DNA of 57,549 nucleotides from CAZTPJ01 sp964614515 (GTDB taxonomy: Bacteria > Planctomycetota > Phycisphaerae > Phycisphaerales > UBA1924): positions 1 through 57,549 of the forward strand of contig CAZTPJ010000017.1 in NCBI GenBank assembly GCA_964614515.1, given 5' to 3'. The stretch's first letter is position 1; every line of letters begins with the position of its first letter. Shown piece by piece: positions 50,943 through 57,549 of this stretch. A program made the translations under genes and the position numbers. Below the pieces are notes generated by a model. That model saw nothing but the letters and a program-made list of their open reading frames with translations, was not told the origin of the DNA and made no database searches.

Positions 50943-53240
50943 ATGATGTCCGCAATCTCACGCCTCGCATTGGTGGTGGTGATGTCGTTGCTCGCAATCC
51001 CGGCCGTGGGGCAGAGTTGCCTGCAATGGGTGAATGTGACGCCTGAGGTGACGGGGCCTGAGCCGAGGTCGAATTTCGGGCTCGCCTACGACTCGAATCG
51101 TGATCGCGTGGTCATTTTTGGAGGTGAATGGTCCGGTTCGACAACTACCGGTCTGACCGCGCGTGGCGATACCTTGGAGTGGGATGGCGGCGCTTGGGTC
51201 TTCGCGTCGACGACTGGGCCGTCGCCTCGGTGGGGCAGTGCGATGGCGTTCGATGCCGGGCGAGGCGTGACGGTCTTGTTCGGTGGGAGCATGGATGGCG
51301 ACATCGTCCTGGCGGGTGAAACGTGGGAATGGAGTGGTGCCGCGTGGTCGCGGGCGTCGATTGTCGGGCCAGCGCCACGACGATCCGCGTCGATGGCCTA
51401 CGACGAGATCAACTCGCGCATCGTGCTCTTTGGTGGATCCGACGTCGCTGGATCCGAGCTTAACGACACATGGGCGTGGGATGGTGTCACATGGACGTTG
51501 GTCTCGCAATCCGGTCCATCCCCGAGACAGAACGCGGCCATGGCCTTCGATGCGCAACGTGGATCGATCATCCTCTTTGGAGGGGAGGCCGCCGAAGTTG
51601 CGAGTAGTCAAACATGGGAACTCACTGGATCGCGGTGGACGCTGCTCACCAGTGCCGGGCCCTCCGCTCGGTATTCTCATACGCTGACACGCGATCCCTC
51701 CGATGGCTCGTTGTACCTCGTGGGGGGCGCTCCAGATTTCCACACCAGCCTCAACGATGTCTGGAGATGGCATGCCGGCGCGTGGCATCCTCAGCAGTCC
51801 ATCGGCGGGGTCGACCGACGTGAACACGGCGCGTGCATCAACTCGCAAGGTGAACTTCTTATCTTCGGAGGGAAGCAGTTTCGGCGGGGAAACCGCCGGC
51901 CGGATCTGTCGAAGTGGAGCAACGGATCTTGGAGTGTTCGGTGGGCCGAGAATCCAGGAGCCCGATTTTCGCATTCGATCGCATATGACCAGCGGAGGCG
52001 GGTGTTTGTCATGTTCGGCGGTGGTCCTAACCACTTCGGGGACACATGGGAGTGGGATGGACGGAGCTGGGAGCTTCGGTCGCTTACGGGGCCGTCTCCG
52101 CGATCCAGCCACCACATGAGGTATCATCCGGTTCGACAAACAACGATCCTTTTCGGCGGTTCGGTGTTGGGCGCAAATGGAAACGCGAATCAATCAAACG
52201 ATATGTGGGAGTGGGACGGCGACACATGGGTGCAGATCACCGGCACCCCTTGGCCGGGCGTGAGCTCCAACCTCACGATGGTCTACGATGATGCTCGCGA
52301 TGTACTCACGATGCTGATCCAGACGCAGAGTCTGTATCAAACGTGGACGTGGGATGGGGGCATCTGGGCGCTGCGAAATTCGAGAGGCAGCACTTTTCGA
52401 GGGGCATTCGCCTTCGACTCCGCACGGGGACTTGGCGTTGTCGATCTGTCGGACAACGGGCAAACATATCTCTGGAACGGCACCGCGTGGACATTCTCGG
52501 GCGCATCACTTCCACGGCGAAGCAGCCCCGGCATCCTCTACGACTCGTATCGTGAGCGGGTTGTACTCTTTGGTGGTTTTGTGACTATTGTCAATGAGCC
52601 AAGTCAGCGCGTGGATCTTATGTGGGAGTGGGACGGATCGTCGTGGCATTCCTTGAGTATTCCCCGCCCACAACCCCGCTCCGCGATGGGCTTCGACTTC
52701 GACACCGACCGTGGAATTGGATTACTTCACGGCGGACAAGGCAACGCCACGTTGTACGGCGACCTCTGGGAACTCCGCTCCTCCCTGCTAATCACACACC
52801 AGCCACAGCCCGTCGAGGTTCAGGCCGGGCGTACGGCCGAGTTTTCCATCACGGCCGCATCCGCTTCGCCCATCGCGTATCAGTGGCGGCGCGACGGCCA
52901 GCCACTCAGTAACGGCGGCAACATCTTCGGTGCCGACACCGACACGCTCACCATTGATCCCGCCGGCCTCGGCGATCAAGGCGACTACGACTGCATCGCC
53001 ACGAGCGACTGCGGCGACGCGACGAGCACGGCCGCGACGCTCACCGTCACCTGCTTCGCGGATTGCGATGTCACCACCGGCCCGGGCGTGCTCGACGTGT
53101 TCGACTTCCTCTGCTGGCTCAACGAATACTTCCGCGAGACGCCCTACGCCTGCGAATGCGACCTCTCCACCGGCCCCGGCGTGTGCGACATCTTCGATTA
53201 TGTGTGCTTCGGCAACGCGTTCTCGGCGGGATGTCAGTAG
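50943..53240 (+). CDS. Secreted Kelch-repeat protein with Ig-like and dockerin-like domains
   Basis: 765 residues. The signal peptide is MMSAISRLALVVVMSLLAIP. At least eight repeats of the Kelch/galactose-oxidase type follow, with WEWDG- and VVLFGG-like strands (for example MAFDAGRGVTVLFGG, MWEWDGDTWVQ). An Ig-like domain (about 610-700) with YQWRRDGQPLSNGG and GDYDCIATSDCGDATS follows. The C-terminus FADCDVTTGPGVLDVFDFLC, then CDLSTGPGVCDIFDYVCFGN, is the shared tag. GGAGG is 8 nt before the start. No catalytic residues of galactose oxidase can be assigned. A carbohydrate- or matrix-binding role is a guess from the fold. Confidence 0.82.
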   Translation: MMSAISRLALVVVMSLLAIPAVGQSCLQWVNVTPEVTGPEPRSNFGLAYDSNRDRVVIFGGEWSGSTTTGLTARGDTLEWDGGAWVFASTTGPSPRWGSAMAFDAGRGVTVLFGGSMDGDIVLAGETWEWSGAAWSRASIVGPAPRRSASMAYDEINSRIVLFGGSDVAGSELNDTWAWDGVTWTLVSQSGPSPRQNAAMAFDAQRGSIILFGGEAAEVASSQTWELTGSRWTLLTSAGPSARYSHTLTRDPSDGSLYLVGGAPDFHTSLNDVWRWHAGAWHPQQSIGGVDRREHGACINSQGELLIFGGKQFRRGNRRPDLSKWSNGSWSVRWAENPGARFSHSIAYDQRRRVFVMFGGGPNHFGDTWEWDGRSWELRSLTGPSPRSSHHMRYHPVRQTTILFGGSVLGANGNANQSNDMWEWDGDTWVQITGTPWPGVSSNLTMVYDDARDVLTMLIQTQSLYQTWTWDGGIWALRNSRGSTFRGAFAFDSARGLGVVDLSDNGQTYLWNGTAWTFSGASLPRRSSPGILYDSYRERVVLFGGFVTIVNEPSQRVDLMWEWDGSSWHSLSIPRPQPRSAMGFDFDTDRGIGLLHGGQGNATLYGDLWELRSSLLITHQPQPVEVQAGRTAEFSITAASASPIAYQWRRDGQPLSNGGNIFGADTDTLTIDPAGLGDQGDYDCIATSDCGDATSTAATLTVTCFADCDVTTGPGVLDVFDFLCWLNEYFRETPYACECDLSTGPGVCDIFDYVCFGNAFSAGCQ

Positions 53241-53293
53241 ACCCGAGTGAAGTCGTCGACGATGTGGACCATCGATCGCGCGGCAGCGCGAAT

Positions 53294-54982
53294 CTACTCC
53301 CGCGCACTCTCAACAACGTAGTTCGGCGATTCCTTCGTGATGCGGATGCCGTGCGGGTGGTTTTCGACGACGGTCGCGGGCGAGACTTTGCAGAAGCGTG
53401 TCTTGGTGCGCAGTTCTTCGATCGTGCCGCAGCCGCAATAGCCCATGCTCGCGCGAAGGCCGCCGACCATCTGATACACGAACTCGGCGAGTCGTCCGCG
53501 ATAGGGCACCAGGCCCTCGACGCCTTCGGGCACGAACTTGATCTGCCCCGGCGGCGTCTCCGCGGGTGCCTGGCCGTGCGATGCGGTCGGCGAAGCGCTC
53601 GTGCGCGAGCGCGGGCTGGAGGGGGGGGAAGCGCCGAAGCGTTCGCCTTGTGAATACCGATCGGCCGAGCCTGCGTTCATCGCGCCTTCGGAGCCCATGC
53701 CGCGATAGGTCTTGTATCGACGCCCGCCGCTGATGACCACCTCGCCCGGCGATTCATCCAGACCCGCCAGCAGCGACCCGATCATAACGCACGACGCCCC
53801 GGCCGCGATCGCCTTGGAAATGTCCCCCGAATACCGAATCCCGCCGTCGGCGATGATCGGCACATCGATGCCGGCTTCGGTCAGACCGCGCGCGGCATTC
53901 ATGATGGCCGTGATCTGCGGCATGCCCACGCCGGTGACCACGCGCGTCGTGCAGATCGATCCCGGCCCGATGCCGACCTTCACCGCATCCGCGCCGGCGC
54001 GAGCCAGATCAACCGCGCCCTCGGCCGTGGCGATGTTCCCGCCGATCACTTCGACGTTCCACTTCTGCTTGATCGTGCGGATCGTGCGCAGGACGTTTTC
54101 GCTGTGCCCGTGGGCCGTATCGACGATGATGACATCCGCCCCTGCTTCGATCAGCGCCTCGACGCGGTCATACTGATCCACGCCGACGGCCGCGCCGCAC
54201 CGCAATCGCCCGCGATCGTCCATGTTCGCGGCCGGAAACTGGCTGAGTCGCTCGATGTCGCGCATCGTGATGAGTCCCGCGAGACGGAACTGCGCATCGA
54301 CGAGCGGGAGTTTCTCAACCTTGTTTCGATTGAGAATGACTTCGGCCTGTTCGAGCGTCGTCCCCGGGGGCGCGGTGATGAGGCCCTTCGACGTCATCAC
54401 ATCGCCGACGGGCGTGGCCGTGTCTTCGACGAACTTGAGGTCTCGCCGCGTGAGAATGCCGAGCACTTTGCCCTTGCTTCGCAGCGATGTGCTGCCATCT
54501 TCGGTGATGGGGAAGCCCGAGACATTGTGCTGTCGCATGAGTTCACGGGCACGGCCGACGGTGTCCTTCGGGCCGAGGGTGATGGGGTCTTCGATGACGC
54601 CATTGGCGGATCGCTTGACCTTGGCGACTTCGCGCGCCTGCACTTCGATCGGAAGGTTCTTGTGAATGATGCCGATGCCGCCCTCTTGCGCCAGCGCGAT
54701 GGCCAGAGCCGATTCGGTCACGGTATCCATCGGCGCTGAGACCAGCGGGATCTTCAGCGCGATGCGATTGGTCAGGCGCGCGGTGGTGTTGGCCAGCGCC
54801 GGCGTCACGGTGCTGTGATTCGGAATCAGCAGCACGTCGTCAAAGGTGATGCCTTCGGCGACGATCTTGCCGCGCGGCGTCCACAACGCGGGATCACCAG
54901 ACGCCGAAGAGGCGACCGGTTGCACGGGCGGGTCAGTGGGTTTGGGTTGCACGGCGGGTTGCGTCAGGGTTGCCATGCTCAT
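53294..54982 (-). CDS. guaB: IMP dehydrogenase with in-frame insertion in the flap
   Basis: This converts IMP to XMP with NAD. 562 residues from ATG 54982; ATG 54976 and TTG 55009 are alternatives. Landmarks are FDDVLLIPNHSTVTP, two CBS domains (about 130-250), the catalytic-Cys loop GPGSICTTR (C344), and the C-terminal NYVVESARE. Between SADRYSQ and KFVPEGVEGL, where E. coli GuaB has about 6 residues, there are about 36 (446-481): a Ser/Pro/Ala-rich stretch encoded by 53540-53647 and containing a palindrome (53595-53612). The insertion sits in the mobile flap near the active site. The protein is otherwise canonical. The upstream Minf_1886 gene is on the same strand. Confidence 0.9.
   Translation of the reverse strand: MSMATLTQPAVQPKPTDPPVQPVASSASGDPALWTPRGKIVAEGITFDDVLLIPNHSTVTPALANTTARLTNRIALKIPLVSAPMDTVTESALAIALAQEGGIGIIHKNLPIEVQAREVAKVKRSANGVIEDPITLGPKDTVGRARELMRQHNVSGFPITEDGSTSLRSKGKVLGILTRRDLKFVEDTATPVGDVMTSKGLITAPPGTTLEQAEVILNRNKVEKLPLVDAQFRLAGLITMRDIERLSQFPAANMDDRGRLRCGAAVGVDQYDRVEALIEAGADVIIVDTAHGHSENVLRTIRTIKQKWNVEVIGGNIATAEGAVDLARAGADAVKVGIGPGSICTTRVVTGVGMPQITAIMNAARGLTEAGIDVPIIADGGIRYSGDISKAIAAGASCVMIGSLLAGLDESPGEVVISGGRRYKTYRGMGSEGAMNAGSADRYSQGERFGASPPSSPRSRTSASPTASHGQAPAETPPGQIKFVPEGVEGLVPYRGRLAEFVYQMVGGLRASMGYCGCGTIEELRTKTRFCKVSPATVVENHPHGIRITKESPNYVVESARE
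53595..53612. repeat. Palindrome inside the IMPDH insertion
   Basis: GCGCTCG (53595-53601), TGCG, CGAGCGC (53606-53612): a 7-bp stem with a 4-nt loop lying in the inserted Ser/Pro-rich flap sequence of guaB. Confidence 0.55.
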
Positions 54983-55048
54983 CGTTGACGCGATGAGGCG
55001 CAAGGTCAACTGGCCGTCGAAATCCGCTCGCGAAACGCCGACGCCGTC

Positions 55049-55429
55049 TTATGAGCACGTTTCGGGGTCGAACGCCTCATCGAACTCATACACGCCCGAG
55101 AAATCGTCCAGGCAGTCCTGATCGCTCTTTCGCAACAGCCCCGCCTCGATCATCGCGAACACGATCCGTCCGAAGTCCTCCGTCGTCGTCACGCCCCAGC
55201 GCGTCAGCACCGTGCGGGCGAGACGCCCATATCGCTCCACGGCCAATTCCCGCAGCCCCAGACACAGTTGCTGGCCTGAAACATGACGGCTGGTGACGCT
55301 GTCGAGGTCGCCGTGGATCTTTCCGGCGGTATGGGACAAACCCTGGCGCACGAACTCGAACGCTTCATCGCGGTACGGTCCCGCGCGATCACGCATCGCC
55401 TGAAAGTCAACGTGGATCTGTTCGCTCAA
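55049..55429 (-). CDS. Minf_1886 family protein
   Basis: 126 residues from TTG 55429. GGAG in GGAGAAGAGCG lies upstream, which makes TTG 55429 more plausible than TTG 55462; ATG 55396 would cut the family N-terminus. Recognisable family segments are DEAFEFVRQGLSHTAG, RHVSGQQLCLGLRELAVERY, LTRWGVTTTEDFGRIVFAMI and EAGLLRKSDQDCLDDFSGVY. The family is widespread in planctomycetes and Verrucomicrobia, and its function is unknown. The gene lies upstream of guaB on the same strand (67-bp gap) and divergent from the DegT gene. Confidence 0.72.
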   Translation of the reverse strand: MSEQIHVDFQAMRDRAGPYRDEAFEFVRQGLSHTAGKIHGDLDSVTSRHVSGQQLCLGLRELAVERYGRLARTVLTRWGVTTTEDFGRIVFAMIEAGLLRKSDQDCLDDFSGVYEFDEAFDPETCS

Positions 55430-55602
55430 CGCTCTTCTCCGACAGGGGCTTGCGCCTCGCAAAGGCCAGAATACTACGCCGCGCTATTGATTCGGGTCAT
55501 CCGCCGTCCTCGCTTGATTCCACCACCACCACGCGCCGCCACCCGATCGCGGGAATATCCTTCCGCTTCGCCGCGAGTCCCGCGGCAGGAGGAATCAACG
55601 AA

Positions 55603-56766
55603 ATGCCCCAGAGTGCGGCCCCGGACCTCGCCCTTCAAGGCGGAACACCTGTCAGCAAGTCACCCGTCCCGTTCATGTCCACAGCGCTTTCGCCGGCGGA
55701 CATCGAAGCGGCCACGGCCGTGCTCCGCTCCGGAATGCTCCGCCAGGCGAGCAAGTGCGCGGAACTCGAGCAGCGCCTGGGCCAGATGTCCGAGGCGAAG
55801 CACGCGATGACCTGCGCCAACGGCACATGCGCCCTGCAACTCGCCTATGAAGCGATGTTCGAGCCGGGCGATGAAGTCATCGTCCCCGCATGGACGTATA
55901 TCGCCACGGCCGCCATGCTCGTCGCCCGCGGATGCAAGGTTGTCTTCTGCGACGTGAACCCGGAGACGTTTCAGATCGACGTGGCCGACGCGGCGCGGCG
56001 AATCACGAAGAACACGCGCGGCATCGCCTGCACGCACCTCTACGGATGCCCCGTCGATGTCGCGGGCGTCGAAGCCTTGGCGAAGAAGCACGGCCTGCGC
56101 GTCGTGTATGACGCCGCCCAGGCGCACCTCGCGCGTTGGAAGGGCAAGGGCATCGGCGCCTTCGGCGACGCCGTCACCTATTCCTTCTACGCGACGAAGA
56201 ACCTCGCCACGGGCGAAGGCGGCATGGTCACGACCAACGATGACGCCATCGCACGCACGATCAAACTCCTCCGCTCACACGGCGAGACCGACAAGTACCT
56301 GCACGAACGCGTCGGATACAACTATCGCATGAACGACATCACGGCCGCGATCGGCTGCTCACGGCTCGATCGACTCGAAGCCCAGACTCGCGCACGCCAG
56401 GCCACGGCCGCGAAATACGACGCGATGCTCGCCGAGATCCCCGGCCTCGAATCGCCGACGACCACGCCCGGTGCGGAGGCCGTGTATCACTTGTACTGCG
56501 TCAAGATGGACCTCGCCGCGTTCCGCTGCACCCGCGATGAGTTCTGCGCAGCGCTCGCGGCCGAGGGCGTGCCCACGGCCATCCATTACCCACGCTCGCT
56601 GACGCGCCAGCCCGCGTTCAAGAGCGTAGTGAAGGATCATCCGCCCGTGTCGGACTCGCTGTCCGCTCGCGTGTTCTGCCTGCCGATGCACCATGATCTG
56701 AGCGAGGCGCATCTCGGCATCGTCCGCGATGCATTGCACAAGGTGGCGGAGGCGTTTCGGGCGTAG
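55603..56766 (+). CDS. DegT/DnrJ/EryC1/StrS family aminotransferase
   Basis: 387 residues. A PLP-dependent sugar-nucleotide aminotransferase, usually of UDP-linked keto-sugars for lipopolysaccharide, S-layer or antibiotic glycans. Landmarks are ANGTCALQLAYEAM (phosphate-binding area), VYDAAQAHLARW with Asp170 and the catalytic PLP Lys199 in SFYATKNLATGEGGM. A typical C-terminal segment, GVPTAIHYPRSLTRQP, is also present. ATG 55603 has AGGAGG ten nt upstream; the longer frame from 55450 lacks one. The enzyme fits with the flavoenzyme and glycosyltransferase elsewhere in the window, though they are far apart. Confidence 0.87.
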   Translation: MPQSAAPDLALQGGTPVSKSPVPFMSTALSPADIEAATAVLRSGMLRQASKCAELEQRLGQMSEAKHAMTCANGTCALQLAYEAMFEPGDEVIVPAWTYIATAAMLVARGCKVVFCDVNPETFQIDVADAARRITKNTRGIACTHLYGCPVDVAGVEALAKKHGLRVVYDAAQAHLARWKGKGIGAFGDAVTYSFYATKNLATGEGGMVTTNDDAIARTIKLLRSHGETDKYLHERVGYNYRMNDITAAIGCSRLDRLEAQTRARQATAAKYDAMLAEIPGLESPTTTPGAEAVYHLYCVKMDLAAFRCTRDEFCAALAAEGVPTAIHYPRSLTRQPAFKSVVKDHPPVSDSLSARVFCLPMHHDLSEAHLGIVRDALHKVAEAFRA

Positions 56767-56802
56767 GCGGGCACGGGTGCGATGTCGTGAGATTGCGAAT
56801 GA

Positions 56803-56832
56803 GTCACATGGGTCATATGAGTCCCATGTGAC
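56803..56832. repeat. Palindrome upstream of asnS
   Basis: GTCACATGGG (56803-56812) and CCCATGTGAC (56823-56832) form a perfect 10-bp stem with a 10-nt loop. There is no T tract. It falls between the DegT stop and the asnS SD and could be a terminator or operator. Confidence 0.55.
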
Positions 56833-56906
56833 ACATTGGCCCGCGTTCGGCGGCGAACTCGACGGTGTACCCGCGCATACCATCGCCCTCTTGACAGGAG
56901 GCTCGC

Positions 56907-57509
56907 ATGGCGTGGGTTCGAGTTGTCGATGCGCTCAAGTCGCCCCCGGGCACAGCGCTGACCATCAAGGGCTGGGTGCGGACGCGGCGTGATTCAAAAG
57001 CCGACGGCGGCCTGTCGTTCGTCGCCGTCAGTGATGGATCGTGCTTTGACGCAATTCAGGTTGTCGCTCGCGCTGCGCTGCCAAACTACGCCGACGACAT
57101 CACCAGACTCACTTCCGGCTGCGCTGTCGAAGTCGATGGCTCGCTCGTCGCTTCGCAGGGCAAGGGCCAGGCGGTTGAGATCGACGCCACGGCCATCCGC
57201 ATCGTCGGCTGGGTTGAAAATCCCGACACCTATCCCGTCAGCCAGAAGCGTCACACGTTTGAGTATCTTCGTGAGGTGGCACATCTGCGTCCGCGGACCA
57301 ACACGTTCGGGGCCGTGGCGCGTGTGCGGCATTGTCTGGCCATGGCCGTGCATCGATTCTTCGATGAACGCGGGTTCTCATGGATTCACACGCCGATCAT
57401 CACGGCCAGCGATGCCGAAGGCGCGGGCCAGATGTTCCGCGTGAGCACGCTGGACCTTGCGAACCTGCCCCTCGTGGGTGGCCCGCCACTCCCTGGCGGG
57501 TCTAATTGA
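56907..57509 (+). CDS. asnS: Asparagine-tRNA ligase, N-terminal part; frame closes at a repeat
   Basis: 200 residues from ATG 56907, with AGGAGG five nt upstream. The N-terminal OB-fold (TALTIKGWVRTRRDSKADGG) and the class II segment ITASDAEGAGQMFRVSTLDL are AsnRS hallmarks. After DLANLP the sequence changes to a GGPPLPGGSN tail and stops at TGA 57507, encoded by a palindromic repeat (57480-57501). The frame that begins one base later remains open to the window end. Motifs 2 and 3 are missing, so either the protein is disrupted or a frameshift or sequence error occurs here. At this site E. coli AsnRS has a variable insert. Confidence 0.75.
   Translation: MAWVRVVDALKSPPGTALTIKGWVRTRRDSKADGGLSFVAVSDGSCFDAIQVVARAALPNYADDITRLTSGCAVEVDGSLVASQGKGQAVEIDATAIRIVGWVENPDTYPVSQKRHTFEYLREVAHLRPRTNTFGAVARVRHCLAMAVHRFFDERGFSWIHTPIITASDAEGAGQMFRVSTLDLANLPLVGGPPLPGGSN
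57480..57501. repeat. Palindromic repeat interrupting asnS
   Basis: GGTGGCCCGCCACTCCCTGG-type sequence is a degenerate copy of the CCCGCCAC-GGA-GTGGCGGG family and forms a short hairpin. It marks the point at which similarity to AsnRS ends. Confidence 0.65.
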
Positions 57510-57549
57510 ACCCGTGGGGCGGGCGTCGCGCCCCCCACGCCCCACCCCG

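Noticed and set aside
55450..55602. N-terminal extension of the DegT aminotransferase
   Set aside because: It overlaps the Minf_1886 start region, has no SD and does not look like the family. AGGAGG precedes ATG 55603.

Overview
The window is high-GC bacterial DNA, most likely from a planctomycete and probably a Phycisphaerae-type lineage. This is inferred from content: secreted proteins ending in a paired Cys-rich EF-hand/dockerin-like module, a PEP-CTERM-type protein, a planctomycete-style N-terminal export motif (LESRVVL), a Minf_1886-family protein, and many short palindromic repeats both between and inside genes. No rRNA was seen and one tRNA was found.

Layout. 1-13,560: the 3' end of an unknown gene, then a type II secretion/pseudopilus operon (gspE, gspF and five pseudopilin-class genes G/H/I/J/K joined by 4-bp start/stop overlaps), closed by two terminator hairpins. 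13,848-13,921: tRNA-Pro(UGG). 13,943-24,614: UlaG/NAPE-PLD-like hydrolase, cardiolipin synthase, an RND pump with its adaptor, a TPR-sulfotransferase, a small membrane protein and a lipoprotein. 24,654-26,816 (minus): tsaE (with a YacG-like tail), exbB and two exbD genes, all overlapping. 27,269-35,089: a UDP-galactopyranose-mutase/PPOX-like flavoenzyme, a LuxR-type regulator, a secreted cyclophilin and a double GT2 glycosyltransferase. 35,359-42,564: purF, a small zinc-ribbon membrane protein, a Gfo/Idh/MocA oxidoreductase, pckA, a degenerate MBL-fold protein and a radical SAM protein.

42,575-53,240 is an island of secreted proteins. Four tandem paralogues, two other ectodomain proteins, a choice-of-anchor B protein and a Kelch/Ig protein all end in the same ~60-residue module: two EF-hand-like loops and up to eight cysteines. 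A PEP-CTERM protein with a near-consensus promoter sits in the middle. 53,294-57,549: guaB, a Minf_1886 protein, a DegT-family aminotransferase and asnS, whose frame closes at a repeat near the window end.

The most unusual signal is the repeats. (1) Palindromic units, often with a 30-nt (10-codon) or 21-nt (7-codon) period, lie in frame in the processed leaders of three pseudopilins, the PurF propeptide, the IMPDH flap and a variable site of AsnRS, i.e. segments that are cleaved off or flexible. This resembles the Rickettsia palindromic elements in principle. (2) A ~170-bp element with 29-bp terminal inverted repeats and a conserved core occurs three times, like a MITE. A plausible but unproven picture is that the T2SS exports the tagged proteins, ExbB/D energises outer-membrane functions, and the repeats colonise protein segments that can be discarded.
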